DNA of 37,087 nucleotides, from positions 1 to 37,087 of the forward strand of contig CALEVL010000216.1 in NCBI GenBank assembly GCA_937924675.1, in the 5' to 3' direction. The notes under the pieces were generated by a model. The model was not told where the DNA came from, made no database searches, and worked only from the letters and a program-made list of their open reading frames with translations. This document shows, piece after piece, positions 25,005 through 33,314 of this stretch; position 1 is the stretch's first letter; each line of letters opens with the position of its first letter. The stretch comes from an uncultured Ignavibacteria bacterium. Lineage in GTDB: Bacteria; Bacteroidota; Ignavibacteria; Tepidaquicellales; Tepidaquicellaceae. The translations under genes and the position numbers were made by a program.

Positions 25005-25040
25005 GATTAGCTAAGCAACATGAAATGTGCTTAACTAATC
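25005..25040. terminator. hairpin between lolA and the UPF0104-like gene
   Basis: GATTAG-C-TAAGCA (25005-25017) pairs with TGCTTA-A-CTAATC (25028-25040) with one mismatch. For minus-strand transcription it lies downstream of lolA; no T-tract follows, so its strength as a terminator is doubtful. Confidence 0.4.
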
Positions 25041-25064
25041 TTAAAAATAAATTTGGCAATGTTC

Positions 25065-25691
25065 TTATCTTAGGTCGATAACTTCCACTCCGGACGGAGG
25101 CGAGAAAGTAAACTTTGAAGAACTTATTCCTGCATCTAATGAAATATCCTTCAGCGTGTAAGTATTTGTAGACTGATTTGTAGATATTGTGATCTTTCTT
25201 ATTAGATCTTCATTCTTGTCAATCCATATCTTAGCAGACTTGACATTACCGCCACCCCTTGGAGTAAGCTTTATTATGTAACAATCAGTTCCTCCTATAT
25301 TCTCTTCTCCGCTAAGATCAGAGTAGAAATTTTCGGGATAGCTGAAAAGGAATTTGTTTGGTGAGAATGTATTACCATCATCTTTATAATTGTCAACTAC
25401 AACCTGCTTTTTAGAAGGTGAATAGACCCAGGATGTTGATCCATCGGTTATGATTATCTGATTTCCGGCCTCAATACGATAGAGATTTTCCTTCTTTATG
25501 TATATCACACCGGAAGAAGAAGTACCCTTGCCGCCGGAACCCTTTAATGTCTGTGTAAATGTTGCTTTGGCATCTGTGATGTTCTCGTACTTTGCCTGAA
25601 CTTTTCTTATAATCTCTTGTGCATCCTGTGCCATTGATACATTTGACACAAGCACTGCCGCAATGAGAAGTGTTATTGTTTGTAATTTCAT
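25065..25691 (-). CDS. lolA: outer-membrane lipoprotein carrier LolA
   Basis: Periplasmic chaperone that carries lipoproteins from the inner-membrane LolCDE complex to the outer membrane. Signal peptide MKLQTITLLIAAVLVSNVSMAQD, then the family pattern: IIRKVQAKYENITDAKATFTQT, the SGVIYIKKENLYRIEA strand pair, ITDGSTSWVYSPSKKQV and a C-terminal IWIDKNEDLIRKI. 208 residues. It lies 133 bases downstream of the DUF3108 pair, on the same strand. A LolA in the window fits a Gram-negative envelope. Confidence 0.85.
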   Translation of the reverse strand: MKLQTITLLIAAVLVSNVSMAQDAQEIIRKVQAKYENITDAKATFTQTLKGSGGKGTSSSGVIYIKKENLYRIEAGNQIIITDGSTSWVYSPSKKQVVVDNYKDDGNTFSPNKFLFSYPENFYSDLSGEENIGGTDCYIIKLTPRGGGNVKSAKIWIDKNEDLIRKITISTNQSTNTYTLKDISLDAGISSSKFTFSPPSGVEVIDLR

Positions 25692-25824
25692 GTTTTTATT
25701 TATTCAAAATATTAAAATCAACTTTAGTTTTCAATCAATTTTGTGGTGATTCATGAATTGAGAAGGAATTTATAATCAACGGTTAAGTAGATAAATAAGC
25801 GGCTCTCAACCTCGAAGTTCTTCA

Positions 25825-26616
25825 CTATGGCTGCCAATCTTTTCTTTTGTAAGACTCAAGCTCCAGGTTTATGTTTCCCACCATTACATTCATTTGTGCT
25901 GAAACAGGAATTCTTGCATAGTCCTTTGAAAACCAGCCTGCAAACTCCCCTGTTAACCCAAACACTCCTACGAAATTCGATGTCCCGCTGCATTTCAGAC
26001 AAAAGACTTTCTTATCAAACTTCTCAACATCTATTTCCTCAGGTTTTGTGGAGAAGAAATAGTTTACACTGGTTTCAGATTCATTCATAAAAACCGGCAC
26101 CAATCGGCTTTCAGGCTTAAATGAATTCAGTCTTGCCTGATAAAACAATGACAGCCCGTCCTGAAACTTAAGGTTCTTGTCAAACTTAATCTTTTCATCG
26201 ATCTCTACTACCCCTTTGTACTTCTTAAGTACATAAACATACCCGGAATCGTACATGAAACTGTATCTGATCTCAACAATCCCATCTTCTTTTCTGTCTG
26301 TTGCTCTAAACTCCTTGGAATAAATTTCACCGTCTTTGTATATCATATCTGACTCGAACTTGCTGTTCAGATCCACAAATGGTATCCCTGAATATGATCT
26401 CATCTCACATGAAGCTCTGACTATCTGTTCATTTCCATTTTCACTTATCGTGTTAAGTTTCAAATTCACTTCTCCAAGCTGAATGAACCCATAATAGACA
26501 ACATACTTAAGCTCTTCTCCGGCGTACAAAGTTTTGTCCTGTGCGGCTGAATCAATTGCTGACAGCAAGGAGAAAAACATGTAAATATATAATATGTGCT
26601 TATGTCTTAATATCAT
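25825..26616 (-). CDS. DUF3108 protein, paralogue 2 (secreted)
   Basis: 263 residues with a signal peptide (ends SAIDSAAQD). The DUF3108 pattern starts at YAGEELKYVVYYGFIQLGEVNL and ends with GNINLELESYKR. It is clearly related to the upstream gene (26630-27442): the openings GEELKYxVxxGFIxLG, the YDARLNSF / YQARLNSF segment followed by VPVFxNExESSV, and the closing GNxxLELxSYKRxxW correspond in order. Start 13 bases after that gene, so co-transcribed. Periplasmic or outer-membrane-associated; function unknown. Confidence 0.8.
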   Translation of the reverse strand: MILRHKHILYIYMFFSLLSAIDSAAQDKTLYAGEELKYVVYYGFIQLGEVNLKLNTISENGNEQIVRASCEMRSYSGIPFVDLNSKFESDMIYKDGEIYSKEFRATDRKEDGIVEIRYSFMYDSGYVYVLKKYKGVVEIDEKIKFDKNLKFQDGLSLFYQARLNSFKPESRLVPVFMNESETSVNYFFSTKPEEIDVEKFDKKVFCLKCSGTSNFVGVFGLTGEFAGWFSKDYARIPVSAQMNVMVGNINLELESYKRKDWQP

Positions 26617-26629
26617 TGTCAGACTATCA

Positions 26630-27442
26630 TCATTTTAAGAACGCAGGAGGAGTCCATTTATCTCTTTTGTAAGAAATCAGCTCAAGGACAACGTTTCCAA
26701 GTGTCGAGTTGAAATAAGCTTTGATAGGAATGCGATAATCATCATCTGAAAGTAAAATCAGGAATTCACCTTTAAATCCAAAAAAACCAGTGTAATCTGA
26801 AGTGCCCTCCATTTTAATCACTGAGATTTCATATGGAACTTTCTCAATCCTTATTACTGACTTGTTGAAGTTGTAGGAGTATCTTACGGATGATTCTTCT
26901 CCATTATTGAAGACAGGTATGATGTAATTCTTATTTGAGAATGAGTTTAGTCTTGCATCATATTGCCAGGTAAGCTCATCTCTGAATCTTGTATCTTCAT
27001 CTTTAATGTCAATTGAGATGTCTCTTTCCGTAATTCCATCGGTTTCCTTTTTTAGTTTGATCTTATTTTTCTTGTAATCAAATCTGCAGTCTGTTCTTGA
27101 AATGGATTTTTCGCGGAAATTTGTTTCAAAGAATTGGTCGGTGTAGAGCTTATTATCATCCAGTTCCATTTCAGATTCCATAATATCATTGAGTTTCACG
27201 AATGGTACTTCCGGATAAGTCTTTATTTCTAACCGGGCGTTATAAACTATTTTCTTGCCATCTTTATGAGAAGCAGTAAGATTGTATTTCAGGAACCCAA
27301 GTTTTATGAATCCAAAAGATACTTCATACTTAAGTTCTTCTCCAACATCAAGAACTTTCTCCTGAGCATCTGAACATTGCACAAGTAGAAATACGAAAGT
27401 AAGGATCGCAGCGCTACATAGCTTTCCGCATGAATGCGACAT
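26630..27442 (-). CDS. DUF3108 protein, paralogue 1 (secreted)
   Basis: 270 residues. Signal region ILTFVFLLVQCSDAQE: the Cys is preceded by LVQ, which is not a canonical lipobox, so signal peptidase I cleavage after SDA is as likely as lipidation. DUF3108 opening DVGEELKYEVSFGFIKLGFLKY; ending TLGNVVLELISYKRDKW. It starts eight bases after the CTP protease gene on the same strand. Together with 25825-26616 it forms a tandem pair. Family function unknown. Confidence 0.8.
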   Translation of the reverse strand: MSHSCGKLCSAAILTFVFLLVQCSDAQEKVLDVGEELKYEVSFGFIKLGFLKYNLTASHKDGKKIVYNARLEIKTYPEVPFVKLNDIMESEMELDDNKLYTDQFFETNFREKSISRTDCRFDYKKNKIKLKKETDGITERDISIDIKDEDTRFRDELTWQYDARLNSFSNKNYIIPVFNNGEESSVRYSYNFNKSVIRIEKVPYEISVIKMEGTSDYTGFFGFKGEFLILLSDDDYRIPIKAYFNSTLGNVVLELISYKRDKWTPPAFLK

Positions 27443-27450
27443 TGGTTTTA

Positions 27451-29046
27451 CTACTGTTTGAGCTTCGCAAGCTGAATTGCTTCTTCAAAAAGCGATGATG
27501 CCTTTTTGAATTGTTCATCACCGGCAAGAAATACTTCGTATGCTCCATTGTTTCCCCACAAGTCTCTCGCAATTTGAAACTTTATGGAAGTCTTAATGAA
27601 ATCAAGATCGCGATCATATTGGGTTTGATCAAAAATTACTCCCTTTTCCTCCGCCATTTTCTTGATATAGTCAAGCACAGATTGAGGCACTTCAAATTCA
27701 TCTCTCAATTGTCTTGCAGTTTTGTATTCTTGTTCAATCTGCTTTTTGTTATTGCTCATGAAATTCTCAGTCGCAATATAGAAAAGATTTAATCTTCTTA
27801 GCTGCACAGAGTAAGATGTAATCGTATCAGACTTCAGAACATAGTCGGGAGTGATGCCGCCGCCGCCAAAAACAGTTCTGCCACCGTTTGTTTTAAACTC
27901 CGGCTTTGCTGTATCCCTAGAGTCCTTTGAATGATCAATATTCTCTCCTTCAACACTCATTGGATTTTCTGCGGCATATTTTGAACCTTCATAAGGTTTC
28001 TGAATTAATCTTCCTGAAGGAGTATAATATTTCGCAGTTGTCACCCTGAATGCAGAACCATCAGGCAGGTCAAACTGCCTCTGAACAAGCCCCTTTCCAA
28101 ATGTTGTTTCTCCAACAATCAGCCCTCTGTCCCAATCCTGAACTGCGCCAGATACTATCTCACTTGCTGAAGCGGAACCTCCGTTTACAAGAACCACAAG
28201 GGGAATGTCTGTATACGAACCACCCTGTGAGACAAATTCCTCATTGAATTCACTAATTCTGCTCTTAGTAAAAACAATTTTCTTTCCCGCAGGAATAAAT
28301 TCACTTGCCATTTTGAATGCCTGATCCAGAAATCCGCCCGGATCTCCTCGAAGATCAAGAACTAATTTCTTCATACCTTTGCTCTTCAGCTCACTAAGTC
28401 CCTTCATAAATTCATCGTATGTTGTCGCGGAAAATCTGGATACTTTAATGTAGCCAATCTCATCGTCATACATAAAAGATGCATCAACGCTGTATATTGG
28501 AATCTTATCTCTTAATATTTCAAACTCAAGTAACTCATTTAGTCCCGGTCTGATAACTGATATGTTCACTTTTGTGCCTTTTGGTCCCTTTAGCTTCTTC
28601 GGTACATCATCTCTTGCAATCTTCACAGAACTTTGACCGTCAATTTTTACTATCTTATCGCCTGCAAGTATCCCAAGTTTCTCGGAGGGCCCGCCGCTGA
28701 TTGGTGAAACAATGGTCAGAGTGTCATTGATTATATCGAACTCTACTCCTATTCCTTCGAAACTTCCCTGGAAATCCTCATTCACTCTCTTTAACTGTTC
28801 CGCACTGATATAGACCGAGTGCGGATCCAAACCATCGAGCATTCCTTTGATTGCATCCTCAGTCAGCTTCTGTGAATCAACATCCTCAACATAATATCTT
28901 GATGTAATTTCTAATGCATCTTTATATTTTCGCACCTGTGAATTCAGCTTGTCATCTGACACTGCATTTTGGATCTTCATTCCCGCAAATACCCCTATTG
29001 CAAGCAGAATAATTGATACCGGGAATAAAATAAACTTCTTTTTCAT
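27451..29046 (-). CDS. carboxy-terminal processing protease (S41A, CtpA/Prc type)
   Basis: 531 residues from the ATG at 29046; an earlier ATG at 29082 adds 12 hydrophilic residues before the signal anchor and is less likely. Signal or membrane anchor (FILFPVSIILLAIGVFAG), PDZ domain about 95-175 (GSFEGIGVEFD, LGILAGDKIVKIDG) and the protease domain. The catalytic dyad is S293 in GGSASASEI and K318 in TFGKGLVQ, 25 apart as in Prc. The family cleaves near C-termini of periplasmic substrates, including cell-wall hydrolases. First gene of an apparent minus-strand operon with the two DUF3108 genes. Confidence 0.92.
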   Translation of the reverse strand: MKKKFILFPVSIILLAIGVFAGMKIQNAVSDDKLNSQVRKYKDALEITSRYYVEDVDSQKLTEDAIKGMLDGLDPHSVYISAEQLKRVNEDFQGSFEGIGVEFDIINDTLTIVSPISGGPSEKLGILAGDKIVKIDGQSSVKIARDDVPKKLKGPKGTKVNISVIRPGLNELLEFEILRDKIPIYSVDASFMYDDEIGYIKVSRFSATTYDEFMKGLSELKSKGMKKLVLDLRGDPGGFLDQAFKMASEFIPAGKKIVFTKSRISEFNEEFVSQGGSYTDIPLVVLVNGGSASASEIVSGAVQDWDRGLIVGETTFGKGLVQRQFDLPDGSAFRVTTAKYYTPSGRLIQKPYEGSKYAAENPMSVEGENIDHSKDSRDTAKPEFKTNGGRTVFGGGGITPDYVLKSDTITSYSVQLRRLNLFYIATENFMSNNKKQIEQEYKTARQLRDEFEVPQSVLDYIKKMAEEKGVIFDQTQYDRDLDFIKTSIKFQIARDLWGNNGAYEVFLAGDEQFKKASSLFEEAIQLAKLKQ

Positions 29047-29127
29047 GAAATATTTATGATTATTCTTTATTTTAAAATACACTTAAAAGATTTTATAGTA
29101 AATACTAATATAGTAATTCTTGTTCCA

Positions 29128-29134
29128 TCAGGCT
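29128..29134 (+). repeat. 7-bp direct repeat, left flank of element copy 2
   Basis: TCAGGCT, repeated at 29309-29315 just outside the other end of the element; counting the flanking bases C-A/G and A/C-C the match is 8 of 10. Confidence 0.55.
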
Positions 29135-29308
29135 CCATATCTGTCCAAAACGTTCTAAATCTTTGTAGTAAAGGGCTTAACAAAATTCGATGACAAAAGT
29201 TATTCCGCTTTCTTTATGAACGACCAAAAGAAAGCGTAAATGATTTTATTCTCTGCATATGGGTCGAGCCAATTGCTCTTTTAACAAAACGTTTTGGACG
29301 GATATGCG
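29135..29308 (-). mobile_element. MITE-like element, copy 2 (short form)
   Basis: 174 bases with 16-bp terminal inverted repeats, CATATCTGTCCAAAAC (29136-29151) and the complement at 29291-29306, one mismatch. A central hairpin CGCTTTCTTT (29206-29215) / AAAGAAAGCG (29227-29236) divides two halves. The left half, read on the minus strand, matches the right end of copy 1. The right half (29226-29306) matches copy 3 (36892-36972, inverted) at 78 of 81 bases. No coding frame. Confidence 0.75.
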
Positions 29309-29315
29309 TCAGGCT
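29309..29315 (+). repeat. 7-bp direct repeat, right flank of element copy 2
   Basis: Second copy of TCAGGCT (see 29128-29134). Confidence 0.55.
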
Positions 29316-29500
29316 ACTTCCCGGAATGAGTATTCCTTTCTGACACAATGCCGGACTAAATCTTTCAATTCACAGGATCAAAGCGTCAGGGAATGAAACC
29401 GCTTCATATGGAACTTATTTTCCGACAATTCTATTCATTAATTTTGGCAATTTAAAATGGCTTTAGTCAAATGCACGAATGATTTTTCAAACGAATAGAT

Positions 29501-29528
29501 TTTGTATTGACTTATCAGATTAAATTTG
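29501..29528 (+). promoter_or_regulatory. possible Bacteroidetes-type promoter of the PorV-like gene
   Basis: TAAATTTG (29521-29528) fits the TAnnTTTG -7 element; TTTG at 29501-29504 is 16 bases upstream, a little shorter than the usual 19-20. The leader would be about 85 bases. Confidence 0.45.
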
Positions 29529-29618
29529 TGATTATTGAGTAAATAAAACTGCCCTTGAACCTATACCTACGGTTTAATTCACATTAAGAAAAAGCAAAAT
29601 CAACTTCCAAAAAATAAC

Positions 29619-30647
29619 ATGAGAAAACTTAGATTCTTCGTTCCGCTAATTATGTTACTTGCTTTGATCACACTGACTGATTCGTTTGCTCAGGGCAGCG
29701 GAAATAAGTACGCCGGTGAATTTCTCTCTATTGGTGTAGGCGGAAGACCCAAGGGTATGGGCGGCGCATACGTTGCGCTTGTAAATGATGTTACTTCTGG
29801 ATATTGGAATCCGGGTGCATTGTCTAAAATTAACTATCCTCAATTCTCACTGATGCATGATGCGCAATTCGGCAGTCTTGTAAACTATGATTATGGTTCT
29901 ATCGGAATTCCTTTCGGGCCAACTGCTTCTCTCGGTCTGAGTGTTATAAGAATGGGAATTGATGATATCTCAGATACAAGAAATGCTTTGATAGATTTAA
30001 ACGGAAACGGTGTTCTTGATCCGGGTGAAAGACTAGACCCTGATAAGATCACAACATTTAATTCTTCTGATTACGCATTCTATCTGACATATTCAAAAAG
30101 ATCTTCAGATAAGTTCTCATACGGAGCTAATTTGAAAGTAATCTCAAGGAGCATCGGAGATGAAGGAGCCTGGGGATTGGGTTTTGACCTTGGTGCAACT
30201 TACAATCCGTTTGGTCGATTCTTTCTGGGGGCTAATCTGATGGATATAACAACAACTTACTTGTCATGGACCACCGGCAAGAGCGAAGTAATAACACCAA
30301 CCGCTAAAATTGGATCTGCGTATCAGGTAGATTTCCTTGGTGGAACATTCACACCTGCACTTGATTTTGATGTCAGGTTTGAAGGCCGTGAGAGCAGCGC
30401 AAACGCTAATCTTGGACCTGTCAGTTTTGATATGCATGCCGGACTTGAATATTCATTCAGAGATCTTATTGCAATAAGAACCGGATACAATGATCTTGGA
30501 AACCTAACTCTCGGCGCAGGTGTAAAGCTTCCTAAGATAAATATTGATTATTCATATAATCAGTTTGACGGACTCGAAGATCTCGGGAACAGTCACATTA
30601 TTTCTCTTACATTCACACTTGAAGAAGAAAAATTCCAAAGAAAATAA
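29619..30647 (+). CDS. PorV/PorQ-family outer-membrane protein
   Basis: 342 residues. Signal peptide ends SFAQG. The family signature follows: FLSIGVGGRPKGMGGAYVAL, then VTSGYWNPGALSKI. The rest alternates like beta-strands of a barrel and ends with an aromatic-containing final strand (ISLTFTLEEEKF). Residues 126-137 (DLNGNGVLDPGE) form an EF-hand-like calcium loop in an extracellular or periplasmic loop. Relatives act with type IX secretion in Bacteroidota (PorV) or are of unknown role in Ignavibacteria-like lineages; no other type IX component is in the window. The stop is followed by a terminator whose T-run touches the next start codon. Confidence 0.82.
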   Translation: MRKLRFFVPLIMLLALITLTDSFAQGSGNKYAGEFLSIGVGGRPKGMGGAYVALVNDVTSGYWNPGALSKINYPQFSLMHDAQFGSLVNYDYGSIGIPFGPTASLGLSVIRMGIDDISDTRNALIDLNGNGVLDPGERLDPDKITTFNSSDYAFYLTYSKRSSDKFSYGANLKVISRSIGDEGAWGLGFDLGATYNPFGRFFLGANLMDITTTYLSWTTGKSEVITPTAKIGSAYQVDFLGGTFTPALDFDVRFEGRESSANANLGPVSFDMHAGLEYSFRDLIAIRTGYNDLGNLTLGAGVKLPKINIDYSYNQFDGLEDLGNSHIISLTFTLEEEKFQRK

Positions 30648-30672
30648 TTTTGAGTAAATAACAATCACAAAG

Positions 30673-30707
30673 ACCTTGCTGGACAAAATTCAGCAAGGTT
30701 TTTTTTT
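30673..30707 (+). terminator. intrinsic terminator touching the next start codon
   Basis: Perfect 9-bp stem ACCTTGCTG (30673-30681) / CAGCAAGGT (30691-30699), nine-base loop, and a T-run to 30707. The next base is the A of the ATG of the isoaspartyl peptidase gene. Confidence 0.92.
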
Positions 30708-31640
30708 ATGAGAAGACCTGCAATAGCAATACATGGAGGAGCCGGAACAATCCTCAGATCGCAAATGTCAGAAGAGATGGAATTGCTTTACAGAGATTCT
30801 CTTACTGATGCTGTCAATATTGGGTGGAAGGTACTTAGCCGGAAAGGCACTGCTCTTGATGCCGTCACTGAATCAGTCAAATCACTTGAAGACAATCCTC
30901 TTTTCAATGCAGGGAAAGGTTCTGTTTTCACAAGTAACGGCACTCATGAAATGGATGCAGCTATAATGAATGGAAGAGACCTGAGTGCCGGCTCCGTTGC
31001 TCTTGTTTCTAATATCAAGAATCCCATCCTCATCGCCAAAGCAGTTATGGAAAAGACACATCATGTATTACTCAGCGGAGATTCTGCGGAGATTTTAGCA
31101 AAAGAACTGGAACTTGAAATAAAAGATGATGAATATTTTTACACAAAAGCTAGATATCTTCAGTTGAAGAATGCTATTGAAATGAAAAAAACTATACTTG
31201 ACCATTCCACTGAAACCGGACACGGTACGGTAGGTGCAGTGGCAGTAGATACTCATGGAGATCTTGCTGCGGCAACTTCAACAGGAGGAATGACAAACAA
31301 AATGCCGGGAAGAATCGGAGACAGTGCAATCATAGGTGCGGGAAATTATGCTAACAATAATACATGTGCAGTCTCCTGCACAGGTCAGGGTGAATATTTC
31401 ATTAGAGGAGTGACTGCTTTTGATGTTTCAGCAATGATGGAATACAAAAAACTAAGCCTGGGAGAGTCCGCCAGAATTGCGATCTTTGAAAAGCTTGAAT
31501 CGTTGGGAGGAAAGGGCGGACTAATTGCTGTAGATTCAATTGGCAATATTTACATGCCATTTAATTCTGAAGGAATGTACAGAGCCTGCATGAGCCCTGA
31601 TCTTGCTTTTCCATTTGTGGCCGTTTATAAGGATGAATAA
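30708..31640 (+). CDS. iaaA: isoaspartyl peptidase / plant-type L-asparaginase (Ntn hydrolase)
   Basis: Autocleaving N-terminal-nucleophile hydrolase that removes isoaspartyl residues from peptides and can hydrolyse asparagine. The opening PAIAIHGGAG places the start within a few residues of the family norm. NPLFNAGKGSVFTSNGTHEMDA precedes the autocleavage site: T174 in TGHGTVGAVAVD is the nucleophile. STGGMTNKMPGRIGDSAIIGAG and CTGQGEYFIRG line the active site. 310 residues. No Shine-Dalgarno site: the 5' side is entirely the preceding terminator hairpin and its T-run. Confidence 0.92.
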   Translation: MRRPAIAIHGGAGTILRSQMSEEMELLYRDSLTDAVNIGWKVLSRKGTALDAVTESVKSLEDNPLFNAGKGSVFTSNGTHEMDAAIMNGRDLSAGSVALVSNIKNPILIAKAVMEKTHHVLLSGDSAEILAKELELEIKDDEYFYTKARYLQLKNAIEMKKTILDHSTETGHGTVGAVAVDTHGDLAAATSTGGMTNKMPGRIGDSAIIGAGNYANNNTCAVSCTGQGEYFIRGVTAFDVSAMMEYKKLSLGESARIAIFEKLESLGGKGGLIAVDSIGNIYMPFNSEGMYRACMSPDLAFPFVAVYKDE

Positions 31641-31742
31641 AATCCAACTTACATTCAATACTTCACTTTATCTCGTTTGTGAATTATGTGCAACTCCATA
31701 AGTGAATATTTACTACTCAGAAATTTGTGTTTAAAATGAGAA

Positions 31743-31770
31743 AAGCCGCTCTTAAACATTTGTGCGGCTT
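31743..31770 (-). terminator. terminator-like hairpin between convergent genes
   Basis: AAGCCGC (31743-31749) / GCGGCTT (31764-31770), 14-base loop. In the minus direction it is followed by TTTTCTCATTTT, so it best serves the transketolase operon; in the plus direction no T-run follows. Confidence 0.7.
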
Positions 31771-31799
31771 CTCAAACTTTCGGATCAAACATTTTTTAT

Positions 31800-32687
31800 T
31801 TAAATCTCCGCCATTTCTTCCAAGTCAAAGAAATCACCATATTTGGTTGGGGCAAGTTCCTTTATAGCGATAGCTGCCTGCTCAAGATTAGGAGGAACAC
31901 CATGCCATTTATAATTATCTTCCATAAATGAAACTCCTCTTCCCATGAAAGTATTGGCAATTATCATCTTCGGTTTACCCTTCAGACTCTTTGACTCGTT
32001 CACAGTATTGATGATCTCTTCCATATTATGTCCGTCTATTTCATAGACATGCCATCCAAATGCTTTGAGTTTGTCTGCAAGCGGTTCAAGCTTAAGAACC
32101 TGCTCGGTTCTGTTGTCTATTTGGCAATGATTTCTGTCGATGATAGTTGTGATATTATCAACATTGTGATGAGCAGCTGTCATCATTGCTTCCCACAGTT
32201 GACCTTCCTGTAATTCACCATCTCCAATTACACAGTACACATAATTATCCTTTCCGTTCATTCTTAAGCCAAGTGCAGTTCCAACAGCAACTGAGAGGCC
32301 TTGTCCCAGCGAGCCTGATGCAATCTCAATTCCGGGGACACCGTGTGTTTTTTGTGGCGCAGGATGTCCCTGCAATCTGCCGTTAATTCTTCTCAAAGTT
32401 TTCAATTCTTCTACCGGAAAGAATCCCCTCCTTGCCAGAGTAGCATACCATACCGGAGCAATGTGACCTATTGACAAGAAAAAATAATCCCTGTCGGGAT
32501 AGTCCGGATTCTTGCTGTCAACGTTAAGTAAATTGAAATACATTGCTGTGAAGATATCAGCCATCCCCAGAGGTGCACCGGAATGTCCTGTCTGTGCAAT
32601 CGCAAGCATGTGAATAATATCTCTTCTTATCTGTCTTGCCATTTCATCAAGATCGCTTATCTCAGTAAGCTGAGGGTTTCTGCTCAT
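31800..32687 (-). CDS. transketolase, N-terminal (thiamine-pyrophosphate) subunit
   Basis: 295 residues, covering only the first half of transketolase. GHSGAPLGMADI at the start, SIGHIAPVWYATLA, HPAPQKTHGVPGIEIASGSLGQGLS with the TPP/substrate His, and the TPP motif GDGELQEGQLWEA...IIDRNHCQID. It ends before the pyrimidine-binding domain. Split transketolases normally keep the C-terminal subunit gene directly downstream; here a terminator-like hairpin and a convergent gene follow, so the partner must be elsewhere. It overlaps the PlsY gene by four bases (ATGA). Confidence 0.92.
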   Translation of the reverse strand: MSRNPQLTEISDLDEMARQIRRDIIHMLAIAQTGHSGAPLGMADIFTAMYFNLLNVDSKNPDYPDRDYFFLSIGHIAPVWYATLARRGFFPVEELKTLRRINGRLQGHPAPQKTHGVPGIEIASGSLGQGLSVAVGTALGLRMNGKDNYVYCVIGDGELQEGQLWEAMMTAAHHNVDNITTIIDRNHCQIDNRTEQVLKLEPLADKLKAFGWHVYEIDGHNMEEIINTVNESKSLKGKPKMIIANTFMGRGVSFMEDNYKWHGVPPNLEQAAIAIKELAPTKYGDFFDLEEMAEI

Positions 32688-33313
32688 TTATCTTTGTTTT
32701 TTATTTTAATAAAATTGTAAACCGGAACTACGTGCTTCAGCAAAGCAACAAAGCAAACCGGTAATGCAATGAAGAACAATACATCTCCATGGTAGTAAAT
32801 TGTATCTTCCGGTATTGTTGAAAACTTTGTGAGGTACTTTCCAAAAAACCAGCAAGCCGTTGGAACACTGATCAATGCAATTGCTGCTGCTGAGTGAACG
32901 TTGTCAATTACCTTTCTTGCTGCGAAATATACTACAAGCCAAATCAGCACTAAAGCCGGATTCACGGCAAGCATTATACCTGCAGCAGTTGAGAGTCCTC
33001 TTCCGCCTTTGAATCTTGTCCAAACCGGGAAGTTGTGCCCGAGTACAAGTGCAGTTGCCGGTAGAATCAATTGCGCAGGTTGGTATGATGTGCACCACAA
33101 GAATACAAGCGCAGGCACAAGGCCCTTCAGAAGATCCAATATCAGAACAATAATTCCGTCTGCTTTCGATTTTGTAACATCGTAAACATTCATCGCCCCT
33201 GAATTTCCGGAGCCCTCTTCAAGAATATTCTTTCCATACTTAACACTCATGTAAATGTAAGCAGTTGGTATGGAGCCAATCAAATAGAAAAGAACTGACA
33301 GAGAATAAAGCAT
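32684..33313 (-). CDS. plsY: acyl-phosphate:glycerol-3-phosphate acyltransferase PlsY
   Basis: First step of phosphatidic acid synthesis, using acyl-phosphate from PlsX. The three cytoplasmic motifs are visible: GSIPTAYIY, GSGNSGAMNV and GHNFPVWTRFKGGRGLSTAAG. Five membrane helices are expected in the 209 residues. It is one base after the DUF1460 stop and overlaps the transketolase start by four bases, so the three genes form one minus-strand operon. Confidence 0.95.
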   Translation of the reverse strand: MLYSLSVLFYLIGSIPTAYIYMSVKYGKNILEEGSGNSGAMNVYDVTKSKADGIIVLILDLLKGLVPALVFLWCTSYQPAQLILPATALVLGHNFPVWTRFKGGRGLSTAAGIMLAVNPALVLIWLVVYFAARKVIDNVHSAAAIALISVPTACWFFGKYLTKFSTIPEDTIYYHGDVLFFIALPVCFVALLKHVVPVYNFIKIKNKDK

Positions 33314-33314
33314 A

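Larger units (their letters stand above)
29047..29618. other. 572-base divergent intergenic region with element copy 2
   Basis: Between the divergent protease and PorV-like genes. It holds the short element at 29135-29308 and a promoter-like site at 29501-29528. The rest (29316-29500) shows no gene or strong structure. Confidence 0.6.
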
